A program made the position numbers and the translations under genes. The notes under the pieces are model-generated. The model searched no databases. It was not told the DNA's origin and worked only from the letters and a program-made list of their open reading frames with translations. A stretch of 64,000 bases of DNA from CAZKWG01 sp964615375 (GTDB taxonomy: Bacteria; Myxococcota_A; UBA796; CAZKWG01): assembly GCA_964615375.1 (NCBI GenBank), contig CAZTOW010000013.1, positions 1 through 64,000 on the forward strand. The letters run 5' to 3'. Each line of letters opens with the position of its first letter. Positions within the stretch are counted from its first letter, which is position 1. Of the stretch, positions 28,460-36,392 are shown piece after piece.

Positions 28460-29257
28460 ATGCGCTCCGATGATCTGGCGGCCGCGCTGCTGAGGCAGCG
28501 CGTGGTGCGTGGGGACCGCGCGCTGGCGGCGAGCCTCGCCGCGGCGGGCGAGCTCATGCGCCTGACACCCGGCCAGGTGCTGATGCGCCAGGAAGAGGAT
28601 GGAAACGCCATCTTCTTCCTGGTGAAGGGCTCCGTGCGCGTGCTGGTGAACGGCCGCGCGGTGGCCTGGCGCGAGGCGGGCGAGACCGTGGGCGAGATGG
28701 CCGCCATCGACCCCCGCGCACTCCGCGCCGCCACCGTCGTCAGCCAGGAGAACACGATCGCGCTCCGCCTCTCCGAGCCCCAGATCGTCAGCATCGGGGC
28801 TCACTTCCCGAGCCTGTGGCGTCACCTCGCCGCCGAGATGGCCGAGCGCCTGCGCGAGTCGAACCGCGTCATCCGCAGCCCCAACCCCCGCCCCGTGATC
28901 CTGATCCGCGGCGGCAGCGCATCCCTGCACGAGGTGCTCTCCGAGTCCCTGGGCGGCGCCGGCCTGCTGACCCGCCCCTGGCCCGAGGACGCCGCCCCCG
29001 AGAGCTGGTACGGGCCCGTGAGCGAGGCGGACTTCGGCGTGCTGGTCTGCGCCGGACCGGACGAGCAGGGCGCCCTCTGGCTCGGGTTCTGCGCCGGGAT
29101 CCTTGGTCGCGGGCGCGCCTTCGTGCTCACCGACCCCGACGACGAGCGCGCCTGGCCCTGCGCCGAGCGCCTGCCCTGGGACCCGGAGACCGACACCCAG
29201 GCCCTCGGCCCGGCCCTGGCCCTGGCCGCCGCCGCCGCCGATCTCGGCCCGCGCTGA
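28460..29257 (+). CDS. Cyclic-nucleotide-binding domain fused to a divergent TIR-like domain
   Basis: A 265-aa protein. Residues ~25-130 are a cNMP-binding fold (LTPGQVLMRQEEDGNAIFFL, KGSVRVLVNGRAV, and VGEMAAIDPRALRAATVVS in place of the phosphate-binding cassette GExxxxxxxxRxAxV). There is no helix-turn-helix. Residues ~148-255 resemble the CAP12/TIR-like nucleotide-binding fold: VILIRGGSASLHEVLSESL, ADFGVLVCAGPDEQGA, and WLGFCAGILGRGRAFVLTDP, which aligns with the family's NVxFELGxFxGxLGRxR. In that alignment the usual Glu is Trp, so NAD cleavage may be lost. The architecture resembles Pycsar effectors, but no nucleotide cyclase is adjacent. The domain call is by eye. Confidence 0.7.
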   Translation: MRSDDLAAALLRQRVVRGDRALAASLAAAGELMRLTPGQVLMRQEEDGNAIFFLVKGSVRVLVNGRAVAWREAGETVGEMAAIDPRALRAATVVSQENTIALRLSEPQIVSIGAHFPSLWRHLAAEMAERLRESNRVIRSPNPRPVILIRGGSASLHEVLSESLGGAGLLTRPWPEDAAPESWYGPVSEADFGVLVCAGPDEQGALWLGFCAGILGRGRAFVLTDPDDERAWPCAERLPWDPETDTQALGPALALAAAAADLGPR

Positions 29258-29267
29258 GGTCCAGGCG

Positions 29268-29276
29268 TGCTATGCT
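29268..29276 (+). promoter_or_regulatory. Extended -10 element before the Uma2 gene
   Basis: TGCTATGCT lies 6 nt before the ATG at 29283. It has the TGnTATGCT extended -10 form and nearly matches the element upstream of the preceding gene, so the Uma2 gene probably has its own leaderless promoter. Confidence 0.45.
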
Positions 29277-29282
29277 GAAGAC

Positions 29283-29885
29283 ATGGCCCTCCCCGCGCTG
29301 AAACAACAGGTCGCCACCCTCGAGGACCTCGCCGCGATCCCCGAGGAGGAGCGCTGGCACGAGATCCTGGACGGCGAGCTCACCCAGCGGGCGATGCCCA
29401 CGCCGAAGCACGGTCGAGCGCAGTCCAGGGTCGCCGGCTCGATGAGCCCCTTCGATCGCCGCCGCCGCGGCGACCCCACCCGCCCCGGCGGCTGGTGGTT
29501 CGCCACCGAGGTCGAGATCGAGTTCGCCCCCCATCAGGTCCTGCGCCCCGATGTGGCCGGCTGGCGCCGCGAGCGCGTGCCCGAGCCCCCCGAGGGCTGG
29601 CCCTGCCGCGCGCGCCCGGACTGGGTCGCGGAGGTGCTGTCCAAGGGCAGCGAGCGCCAGGACCTGCTCACAAAGATGGGGATCTACCACGCCTTCGAGG
29701 TCCCCCACTACTGGATCCTCGACCCGGACCAGGGGCGCCTGCGCGTTCACCGCTGGCAGCCCCAGGGCTACGCCATCGTGCTGGACGCCCGCCGCGGCGA
29801 GCGCGTGCGCGCCGAACCCTTCGAGGCGCTGGAGCTCTCGGTGACGGGCCTCTTCGATGATGACGAAGAGGAAGAGGGGCTCTGA
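29283..29885 (+). CDS. Uma2-family putative endonuclease (DUF820)
   Basis: A 200-aa protein of the Uma2 family, which adopts the PD-(D/E)xK nuclease fold. EERWHEILDGELTQRAMPTP is the usual N-terminal strand and helix. FAPHQVLRPDVAGWRRERVP supplies the PD, and PDWVAEVLSKGSERQDLLTK the E-x-x and Lys of the active site. YHAFEVPHYWILDPDQGRLR is the standard family C-terminal signature. The biological role of Uma2 proteins is unsettled; they are often present in many copies in cyanobacteria and myxobacteria. The tail is acidic (DDDEEEEG). Confidence 0.9.
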   Translation: MALPALKQQVATLEDLAAIPEEERWHEILDGELTQRAMPTPKHGRAQSRVAGSMSPFDRRRRGDPTRPGGWWFATEVEIEFAPHQVLRPDVAGWRRERVPEPPEGWPCRARPDWVAEVLSKGSERQDLLTKMGIYHAFEVPHYWILDPDQGRLRVHRWQPQGYAIVLDARRGERVRAEPFEALELSVTGLFDDDEEEEGL

Positions 29886-29947
29886 CGCGCGTCGGGTGAG
29901 GAGGGTCCACGACCTGACCTGGGACATGGAAGGCTCCCTGAACTCGC

Positions 29948-30033
29948 CGGGGGATGCACCCCTACGGGGGCTCACGGAACCACGACTGGCGGGGTTGTCC
30001 CAGCCCGTAGCCCCCGTAGGGGTGCATCCCCCG
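29948..30033. repeat. Perfect 25-nt inverted repeat with 36-nt loop
   Basis: The arms 29948-29972 and 30009-30033 are exact reverse complements, separated by 36 nt. The arm contains GGATGCACCCCTACGGGG. It lies in the 315-bp gene-free stretch 29886-30200 between Uma2 and the amidohydrolase. No T-run follows, so it is not a standard terminator. It could be a MITE- or REP-like mobile element or a structured RNA; only one copy was seen here. Confidence 0.85.
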
Positions 30034-30080
30034 AAAGCGACGTTCTGGAACAGCCTTCCTTGTGAAGCATGGGATGGCAG

Positions 30081-30107
30081 AAGCCCGCTCGGCGCAACGC
30101 CGAGCTT
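30081..30107. other. Hairpin-forming sequence in the intergenic region
   Basis: GCTCGGCG (30087-30094) and CGCCGAGC (30098-30105) pair perfectly around a 3-nt loop, with flanking AAG/CTT able to extend the stem across a bulge. There is no T-tract. It may help terminate transcription from either side, but this is uncertain. The rest of 30034-30200 shows nothing recognisable. Confidence 0.35.
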
Positions 30108-30200
30108 CGTGCAGAGCACGAGGCTGGACCTGACCACCCCACCCGACGCGCTGTCAAAGATGCGCTATTGGAACACGCCCCGCGCCGCCGCGCAAGGCCC

Positions 30201-33200
30201 TCACTCGAAGCGCTCGCCGTTCTTGACGGTGAACGCGATCTTCGTCGTGTTGTGGATGTCCTGGAGCGGATCGCCGTCCAGCACGATGAAGTCCGCGAGC
30301 TTGCCGGCCTCCACGCTGCCGATCTGGCCCTCCAGGCCCAGGTAGCGGGCCCCGTTCAGGGTCGCGGCGCGCAGGGCCTCCATCGGCGTCATCGCCCCCT
30401 CCGTCGCCAGGGCCCACAGCTCCCAGTGGACCCCGAGCCCCTGGAGCTGCCCGTGCGCGCCCAGCGTGGTGAGGGCCCCGGCCCGCATCAGCGCGGCCGT
30501 GTCCCGGGCCACGGACAGGTGGTTCCAGTCGGTGTCCTGGGCCATGTCCACCCGCCAGGCGCGGGCGTCCAGCGAGCGCCGGGGGAAGTGGCGCAGCAGG
30601 CGCTCGTCATAGAGCGGCGTCCTGTGCTGGTAGAACCAGCGCTCTCCGCTCATGCCACCGTAAGCCACCAGCAGCGTGGGCGAGCTGGCCGTCCCCAGCG
30701 TGTCCGCCGTGGGGCTCCCGCCGAAGAGGCCCAGCACGTCCGCGTAGAGCGGGGAGACGGAGAGCGCGTGCTCCACGGCGTGCATCCCGTCCACGACCAT
30801 CGTGAGATCCTGCCAGAGATCGCCACCTCCCTCGTTGACGCAGAGCACATGCTGATCCCTGCACTCCGCGGCGTACCACTGCCGGGCCTCCCTGCGGCCC
30901 TGCTGGTAGACCTTGACGCTCTGCGCGCCGTACATCGTCAGCCGCTCGAGGTGGCCCTTCGCCGCCTCCCGATCCGGGGTCACGGCGTTGCCGTTGCCCA
31001 GCGCGCCGTAGAGCACGGCGCCCGTGGAGTACACCCGCGGACCCTTCATGAGCCCGGCCTCCACCCGCTCGGCCTGGGTGAAGACCAGTTCGGTGGCCGC
31101 GCTCGGGTCGTGCACGGTCGTCACGCCGAAGTCCAGGGCCGTCTGGTAGCGCCACTCCTGCTCGGGCATCACGTCGCCCGAGCTGAAGTGCAGGTGCGCG
31201 TGAACGTCCACCAGCCCAGGGATGATGGTGCGGCCCGTGCAGTCCACCACCGTCGCCCCGGCGGGCGCGGCCCCGCCCTTCTCCACGCTGCGGATGCGGT
31301 CGCCGTCCACGATGACGGTGGCGTCCTCGATGACCTCGTCCCCGCGCATGGAGACGACCCGCGCATGTGTGTAGGCGACCACGCCCTGCGGGCGCGCGCG
31401 CGGCAGCGCGAGGTTGAGCTCGATGACCTGCTCGTCCGGTGGGGCGGCGCCCTCCTCGGGGCTGCGCAGCGCGCCCTCGCCCGCGAGGGGCCGGCGGTGG
31501 AGCACGGGGCCCTCGGCCCAGACCAGCGCGCTCCCGTCCGGGCTCCAGCCCAGCCAGGATCCCTCCTTCTTCGTGATCTCCAGGGCCGGCACGCCGCCCT
31601 CGCCCAGGCTCACCGTCTGGCCCCAGCGGGGCAGGGCCGCCACGTAGACCTTGTGCTCGCGCTGGTAGGCGACCCGCGTGAGATCGGGGCTGGGCAGGAT
31701 GAAGTCCGCCCCGCCGAAGCTCATGTGGTCCTTCTTGTCCGTGCCGTCCAGCTTCACGCTGACCAGCGCGCTGTCGCCGGGCCCGCGCGGCTCGCCAGGG
31801 CGGTCCTCCATGTACCAGACCCGGCCCTCGCGCAGGGTGAGGCGGGGGGCCGGCGCCCCGGCGCCGCGGTTGGGGGTCGTCGTGACCACCCGGCTCTCCC
31901 AGGCCCCCTTCCTGCCCGCGCGGCTCAGCAGCGTGATCTCGAACCAGGGGGCGTCGCCCAGGTCCTCGTCCGCGCTGGCTTGCGGCGCGCGCAGCACGAC
32001 CAGCTGGCTCCCGTCCTCGCTCCAGGCGGGGTTGACGAGCTGGCCGGAGAGCGGGAGATCCTCGGTCTTGCCCTTGCGGGTCAGGTGCAGGCGACCGCCG
32101 GTCTCGTCGTCCCAGGAGGTCCAGGCCAGGGTCTGGCCGTCCGGGCTCCAGGCCGGAGAGTAGCCCGTCCCCGGCGAGATCCGCTCCACCGCGCCGTCCG
32201 GGCGCCGCACCCACAGCGCCCCCATGGCCGAGAACGCGATGGCGCCGTCCGGGCTCCAGGTGGGCCAGCGGATCACCCGCGCGCGCACCTGATCGGGCAC
32301 CTCGCGGGCCCAGCGCGGGACGTCGTGCAGGGTCCAGCTCCCCTGGGCGTGGAAGGGCAGCTCCTCGCGCTTGCCGTCCATCCCCAGCCGCCACAGCTTC
32401 CCGCCCGACCACAGGAGCAGGCGCCCGTCGGAGGCGAAGGCGACGCCCGGGTAGACCCCGTGCAGGGCGAAGCCCTCGAGGTGGTCCATCTCGATCCAGT
32501 CGGCCAGCACGGTCCGCGCGCCGGTGTCGAGCTGGAAGCGCTCCAGCAGGGTGCGCTCGCGGTCGCGGGAGAGGAAGACCAGCGCCTCGCCGTCCGGCGT
32601 CAGCACCGGCCGCGCCGCGCTGCCCGGCCCGCCGATGACCAGACGGATCTCGCCGGTGTTGCGGTCGATGCGCTGGATGGTCCACAGCCCGCCCACCGGG
32701 TTCTGATCGTACTCGAAGCGCCCGTTTCGCGAGGAGAAGTAGATGTAGCGGCCGTCCGAGCTGAAGGTGGCCTCGCCCGCGTGCGGGTGATCGTCCTTGC
32801 TGGTCAGCGCCACGCCCTTGCCGCCGTCCAGGTGCAGCAGCCAGAGCTCGGTGACCCCGATGCTGCGGGTGTCCACGGTGCGGCGCCGCCCCAGCAGCCA
32901 GGGCCCGCTGGGGTCCCAGACGGGGTCGGTGAAGCGCGCGTCCGGGTCGTCCGTGATGGCCCGCGCCTCGGTGCCGTCGGCGTTCATGACCCAGATCTGC
33001 TCGCTGCCGCCGCGGTCGGAGACGAAGGCGAGCCGCTTGCCGTCCGGGCTCAGCTTCGGATCGGTGTCCCAGGCCGGGCCGCTGGTGAGCCGGGTGGCCT
33101 CCCCCCCGGCGAGCGGCATGGACCAGAGATCGCCGAGCAGGTCGAAGATCACGCGGTCCCCGCGCGTGGTCACGCTCATCCAGGTCCCCTCGGACAGGCT

Positions 33201-33347
33201 CAGCGACACCTCGTGGGTGGGGCCGTGGGGGGCGTTGACGTCCCACGCTTCCTTCGCCTCCGCCTCGGCCGGCGCGGGCTCCGCGGCAGAGCTGAGGGAG
33301 GAGAGGGCAGACAGCAGCAGGACCAGGAGGGGGCTTCGCGTAGGCAT
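30201..33347 (-). CDS. Secreted amidohydrolase with N-terminal TolB-like beta-propeller
   Basis: A 1048-aa exported protein. The signal peptide MPTRSPLLVLLLSALSSLSS is cleaved near AAEP. Residues ~40-650 are repeated WD40-like/PD40 propeller blades (DPKLSPDGKRLAFVSDRGGS, PTWSPDGAIAFSAMG, PAWSEDGSQLVVLRAP). Residues ~680-1048 are an amidohydrolase with GLVDVHAHLHF (HxH metal ligands), SVKVYQQ, AVEHAL and TLGAHGQLQGLGVHWELWAL, all typical of the secreted TolB-amidohydrolase subgroup. It probably hydrolyses peptides or another amide outside the cytoplasm; the substrate is unknown. GAGGG precedes the ATG. The palindrome at 33386-33402 lies just upstream. Confidence 0.9.
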   Translation of the reverse strand: MPTRSPLLVLLLSALSSLSSAAEPAPAEAEAKEAWDVNAPHGPTHEVSLSLSEGTWMSVTTRGDRVIFDLLGDLWSMPLAGGEATRLTSGPAWDTDPKLSPDGKRLAFVSDRGGSEQIWVMNADGTEARAITDDPDARFTDPVWDPSGPWLLGRRRTVDTRSIGVTELWLLHLDGGKGVALTSKDDHPHAGEATFSSDGRYIYFSSRNGRFEYDQNPVGGLWTIQRIDRNTGEIRLVIGGPGSAARPVLTPDGEALVFLSRDRERTLLERFQLDTGARTVLADWIEMDHLEGFALHGVYPGVAFASDGRLLLWSGGKLWRLGMDGKREELPFHAQGSWTLHDVPRWAREVPDQVRARVIRWPTWSPDGAIAFSAMGALWVRRPDGAVERISPGTGYSPAWSPDGQTLAWTSWDDETGGRLHLTRKGKTEDLPLSGQLVNPAWSEDGSQLVVLRAPQASADEDLGDAPWFEITLLSRAGRKGAWESRVVTTTPNRGAGAPAPRLTLREGRVWYMEDRPGEPRGPGDSALVSVKLDGTDKKDHMSFGGADFILPSPDLTRVAYQREHKVYVAALPRWGQTVSLGEGGVPALEITKKEGSWLGWSPDGSALVWAEGPVLHRRPLAGEGALRSPEEGAAPPDEQVIELNLALPRARPQGVVAYTHARVVSMRGDEVIEDATVIVDGDRIRSVEKGGAAPAGATVVDCTGRTIIPGLVDVHAHLHFSSGDVMPEQEWRYQTALDFGVTTVHDPSAATELVFTQAERVEAGLMKGPRVYSTGAVLYGALGNGNAVTPDREAAKGHLERLTMYGAQSVKVYQQGRREARQWYAAECRDQHVLCVNEGGGDLWQDLTMVVDGMHAVEHALSVSPLYADVLGLFGGSPTADTLGTASSPTLLVAYGGMSGERWFYQHRTPLYDERLLRHFPRRSLDARAWRVDMAQDTDWNHLSVARDTAALMRAGALTTLGAHGQLQGLGVHWELWALATEGAMTPMEALRAATLNGARYLGLEGQIGSVEAGKLADFIVLDGDPLQDIHNTTKIAFTVKNGERFE

Positions 33348-33385
33348 GAACGGCCCTCTATCTCATCCCACCTCCAGACGAGGCC

Positions 33386-33402
33386 AGGACAGAAACTGTC
33401 CT
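33386..33402. promoter_or_regulatory. Palindrome, candidate operator between divergent genes
   Basis: AGGACAG-AAA-CTGTCCT is a perfect 7+3+7 inverted repeat about 40 bp upstream of the amidohydrolase ATG and inside an AT-richer patch (33390-33430). Size and position fit a repressor-binding site; no regulator is encoded alongside. Confidence 0.4.
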
Positions 33403-33562
33403 CTTTACAGGGAGCATACAATCGTTTTACCGAGGACCCCGAGGATCCAGGGTAGAGTCCAGGAACCAGGATCCACCTTCGACACTCTGTAAGGAGAAGC
33501 GACCATCCGACGTTGAAATCGAGGAGCGGAACAGGGGCGTAGAAACTGAACAGGAGTACGGG

Positions 33563-34039
33563 ATGTCAGCAAGCCCATCCCGGCCGCGCGGTCCGTGGGA
33601 GGACGCGATGTCGGTTCGAGCCAACAACGCCATGCAGCAGGTCATGGCGCTCTACGAGGCCCTGGCGCGCGGGGCCATGGCGCCGCTCTACGAGGCGCTC
33701 GACGAGCACGTCATCTGGGAGCTCTTCGCGCCCACGGAGCTCCCCTTCGCCGGGGTCTGGCGCGGGCGCGGCGGGGTGAGCCGCTTCTTCAGCGCCCTCT
33801 TCGGCGCCGTGGCGGAGAGCACCTTCGACATGCGCGAGTTCGTGGTCATGGGCGACCGCGTCGTCGCCATCGGGCGCCACCACGGCACGGGCCGGCAGAG
33901 CGGGCGCCCCTTCGACGTCCCCGTCATCCACGTCTGGGATCTGGTCGGCGGGCGCGTGACCCGCTGGCGCTGCGCGCTCGACTCGGCCGCGGTCCAGCAG
34001 GCCGTCTGCGGCGAGCGGCTCAGCGAGGATCCGCGCTGA
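33563..34039 (+). CDS. SnoaL/NTF2-like protein
   Basis: A 158-aa cytoplasmic protein with the cone-shaped NTF2/SnoaL fold. AGGAG lies 6 nt before the ATG at 33563; an internal ATG at 33608 would give the shorter form that most relatives have. MQQVMALYEALARGAMAPLY, LDEHVIWELFAPTELPFAGV, WRGRGGVSRFFSALF and VIHVWDLVGGRVTRWRCALD match the ketosteroid-isomerase-like SnoaL pattern. Ligand or reaction is unknown. The last 20 bp overlap the end of the converging GH31 gene. Confidence 0.85.
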   Translation: MSASPSRPRGPWEDAMSVRANNAMQQVMALYEALARGAMAPLYEALDEHVIWELFAPTELPFAGVWRGRGGVSRFFSALFGAVAESTFDMREFVVMGDRVVAIGRHHGTGRQSGRPFDVPVIHVWDLVGGRVTRWRCALDSAAVQQAVCGERLSEDPR

Positions 34040-36341
34040 AGCGGAGCGTGCCCTCGCCCGCCTCCGCCACCACCCAGGCCCCCTCGCGCTCGAATTCGAT
34101 CGTCTCGCCGTCCAGCGTGAGGCCCGAGATCGCGCCGTCCTCGTCCCAGATCTCCACGCTCATGCCGGTGTAGATGCCCAGCGCGCCGATCTCCAGGGCG
34201 TCTGCCGTCAGCGTGAGCGCGGGGCCGTCGATGACCGCGAAGCTCCCCTCCCCGGGCACCACGCGCAGGACCAGCGCGCCCGGGTCGTCGGCCCAGGAGT
34301 CCACGCCCGCGCTCGACGGCGCCAGGGTCCGCACGCTCTCCCGCAGCAGGGGCACGATGGCGCCCTCACCCAGCAGCAGCGGGCCCTGGCCCAGAGGCGC
34401 GTCCAGGGTCACCTCCCCCGAGACGCGCTCGCCCGTCCACCAGTCCACCCAGCCCCCCGGGGGCAGGGAGACCTCCCAGGTCCTGACGTCCCGCTGGTCC
34501 ACGGCGGAGACCAGCAGGTGGGGGCCGACCAGGAAGGTGGTCTCGGCGGTCGCGTGCTCGGGGTCGGCGCCCTTGAGCGCGGCCGGCAGCAGCGGGGGCG
34601 TGCCCTGCTCGGAGGCCTCGACCATCAGCGCCTGGAAGTAGGGGAACAGGCGCGTGTGGAGCTGCGTGTAGCGCCGCCCGGCCTCCGGCACGGCCTCGGT
34701 CCAGTCGCCCTCCAACAACCAGTAGTTGTGGTCGCTGCCCCCGCCCACCTGCATGAAGGGCAGCAGCGCGCTGAACTCGGTCCAGCGGATGATGGTCTCC
34801 TGGTCGGCACGATCGTGCCGGTATCCCCCCGTGTCCGAGGCGAAGCAGGGGAAGCCGCTCAGCGCGAGGCTCTGGCCCGCGCGGATGGCCGCCGGGAGCC
34901 CGCCGACGTGCCCGTCCTCGCCGTGGGTCCAGAAGCCGCTGTCCAGGTCGCCCGGCCAGATGCAGTCGGTGATGGCCCCGGATCCCCAGGCGCCCGCCCG
35001 CCCCAGCAGGAAGCGGTCCCCGTCGGTGTAGGGCGCGGCGTAGGCCCCGTGGTAGGCCTCCACGAAGCGGTGGTGCCAGGTGCGCTCGTCCCCGCCCCCG
35101 TCGAAGCTGGTCTGGAAGCGGGTCTCGCCGTAGCCCAGCTGGATGTCCTCGCCATAGTCCAGCTTCCACCCCTGGATCCCGATCCCGGCCGCGGCGGCTG
35201 CCCGCGCCTGCCAGCGGTCCTGGGCCTCCTCGCCCGTCAGGTCCACCAGCTCGCCGAAGTCGTTGAGCGGGATGGCCAGGTCCACGAAGAGCCCGTCCTC
35301 GGCGTAGGCGTCGAAGTCCAGGTCCTCCTCCTCCAGGTAGGGCGTGGTCCAGGCCAGCCAGCGGAAGCCGTTGGCGTGCAGGGTCTCGACCATGCCGTCC
35401 CAGTCGGAGAACTTGTCGGGGTCCGGGGCCATGCTGTTGTAGGAGGTCTGCCAGGGGTTGTCGATCCACATCACGCCAAACGCCAGGTCCTCCTCGCGGA
35501 TCGCCGCGGCGTCCTCCAGCACCTGATCCCCGCTCTCGTTGACGTTGCGCCACAGCATCGGGGCGAAGGCCCAGGTGGGCGGGAGCCGGGGCAGGGCGGT
35601 CGCGCGGGACCACATCGCCGGGAGCTCGGCGGGCTCCTCGCTGGAGAGCAGCAGGAAGGAGAGGCCCGCGGGAGCGTTGACCACCGCCGTCACCCGCTCC
35701 TCGTCCTCCGACGCGGCGTCGAGGACGGCCGGCTCGTCGCTCAGCAGCCCGAGCCCCCAGCCGTCGGCGCCGAAGATCCAGGGCACGGGGACGTGGGCCT
35801 CGTTGTACGAGCTCTCCAGGTCCAGGTCGAGCTCGATCTGCATGGCCTTGACCCGGCCGCGCTGGTTCACCGCGTCGAAGCACTCTCCGAGCCCGTAGAG
35901 CGGCTCGCCGTCCGAGCTCTCCAGGCTGACGGAGACATAGGGGGCCGCCGCCTCGCCGGCCGCGGGCTCCACGCCGTCCTCGCCCATCCAGACGCGCAGG
36001 CCCAGGCCCTCGGCGCGCTCCTCCCGGGCCAGCCAGGCCTCGTCCCCGCTCTCCAGCGTGAGCTGGAGTCGGTCCCCGTCCCAGGCGGCCGTCTCCGCCG
36101 CGTCCCACCGGATCGTCGGGACCGCCCAGTCCAGCTCCGGGTCGTAGAGGTTCCAGGGGTCGTAGTTGAAGCTCGGGTCGTAGGCGCTCACCCGGCCGAG
36201 GCGCAGGCCGCCCTCGGGGAGGAACGCGCTGTCCAGGCGCAGCGTGAAGGGGTCGAGGGAGACCTCCACCCCCTCCCAGCCCTCGGGGGCGGGCTCCTTG
36301 GAGTCCTCTCGGCAGGCGATGAGCAGCAGGATCGAGAACAT
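34020..36341 (-). CDS. Glycoside hydrolase family 31 lipoprotein
   Basis: A 773-aa lipoprotein alpha-glycosidase. MFSILLLIAC places Cys at residue 10; GAGG sits 9 nt before the ATG. Residues ~20-255 are the N-terminal beta-sandwich, ~255-600 the TIM barrel, then C-terminal beta domains. FGVMWIDNPW, WKLDYGED (the catalytic Asp nucleophile region) and FASDTGGYRHDR (acid/base region) are GH31 signatures, with RLFPYFQALM further on. Family members cleave alpha-glucosides or alpha-xylosides; specificity cannot be told. It is likely surface- or periplasm-facing. The 3' end overlaps the SnoaL-like gene by 20 bp. Confidence 0.92.
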   Translation of the reverse strand: MFSILLLIACREDSKEPAPEGWEGVEVSLDPFTLRLDSAFLPEGGLRLGRVSAYDPSFNYDPWNLYDPELDWAVPTIRWDAAETAAWDGDRLQLTLESGDEAWLAREERAEGLGLRVWMGEDGVEPAAGEAAAPYVSVSLESSDGEPLYGLGECFDAVNQRGRVKAMQIELDLDLESSYNEAHVPVPWIFGADGWGLGLLSDEPAVLDAASEDEERVTAVVNAPAGLSFLLLSSEEPAELPAMWSRATALPRLPPTWAFAPMLWRNVNESGDQVLEDAAAIREEDLAFGVMWIDNPWQTSYNSMAPDPDKFSDWDGMVETLHANGFRWLAWTTPYLEEEDLDFDAYAEDGLFVDLAIPLNDFGELVDLTGEEAQDRWQARAAAAAGIGIQGWKLDYGEDIQLGYGETRFQTSFDGGGDERTWHHRFVEAYHGAYAAPYTDGDRFLLGRAGAWGSGAITDCIWPGDLDSGFWTHGEDGHVGGLPAAIRAGQSLALSGFPCFASDTGGYRHDRADQETIIRWTEFSALLPFMQVGGGSDHNYWLLEGDWTEAVPEAGRRYTQLHTRLFPYFQALMVEASEQGTPPLLPAALKGADPEHATAETTFLVGPHLLVSAVDQRDVRTWEVSLPPGGWVDWWTGERVSGEVTLDAPLGQGPLLLGEGAIVPLLRESVRTLAPSSAGVDSWADDPGALVLRVVPGEGSFAVIDGPALTLTADALEIGALGIYTGMSVEIWDEDGAISGLTLDGETIEFEREGAWVVAEAGEGTLRFSADPR

Positions 36342-36392
36342 GGCGCGGGACCTCAGGATTCCAGGCTAATATCTCGGCGGAGGAGCTGACAC

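Noticed and set aside
29948..30033. Rho-independent terminator
   Set aside because: 36-nt loop and no T-tract.
30069..33455. 1128-codon plus-strand open frame
   Set aside because: Antisense to the amidohydrolase; no recognisable domain.
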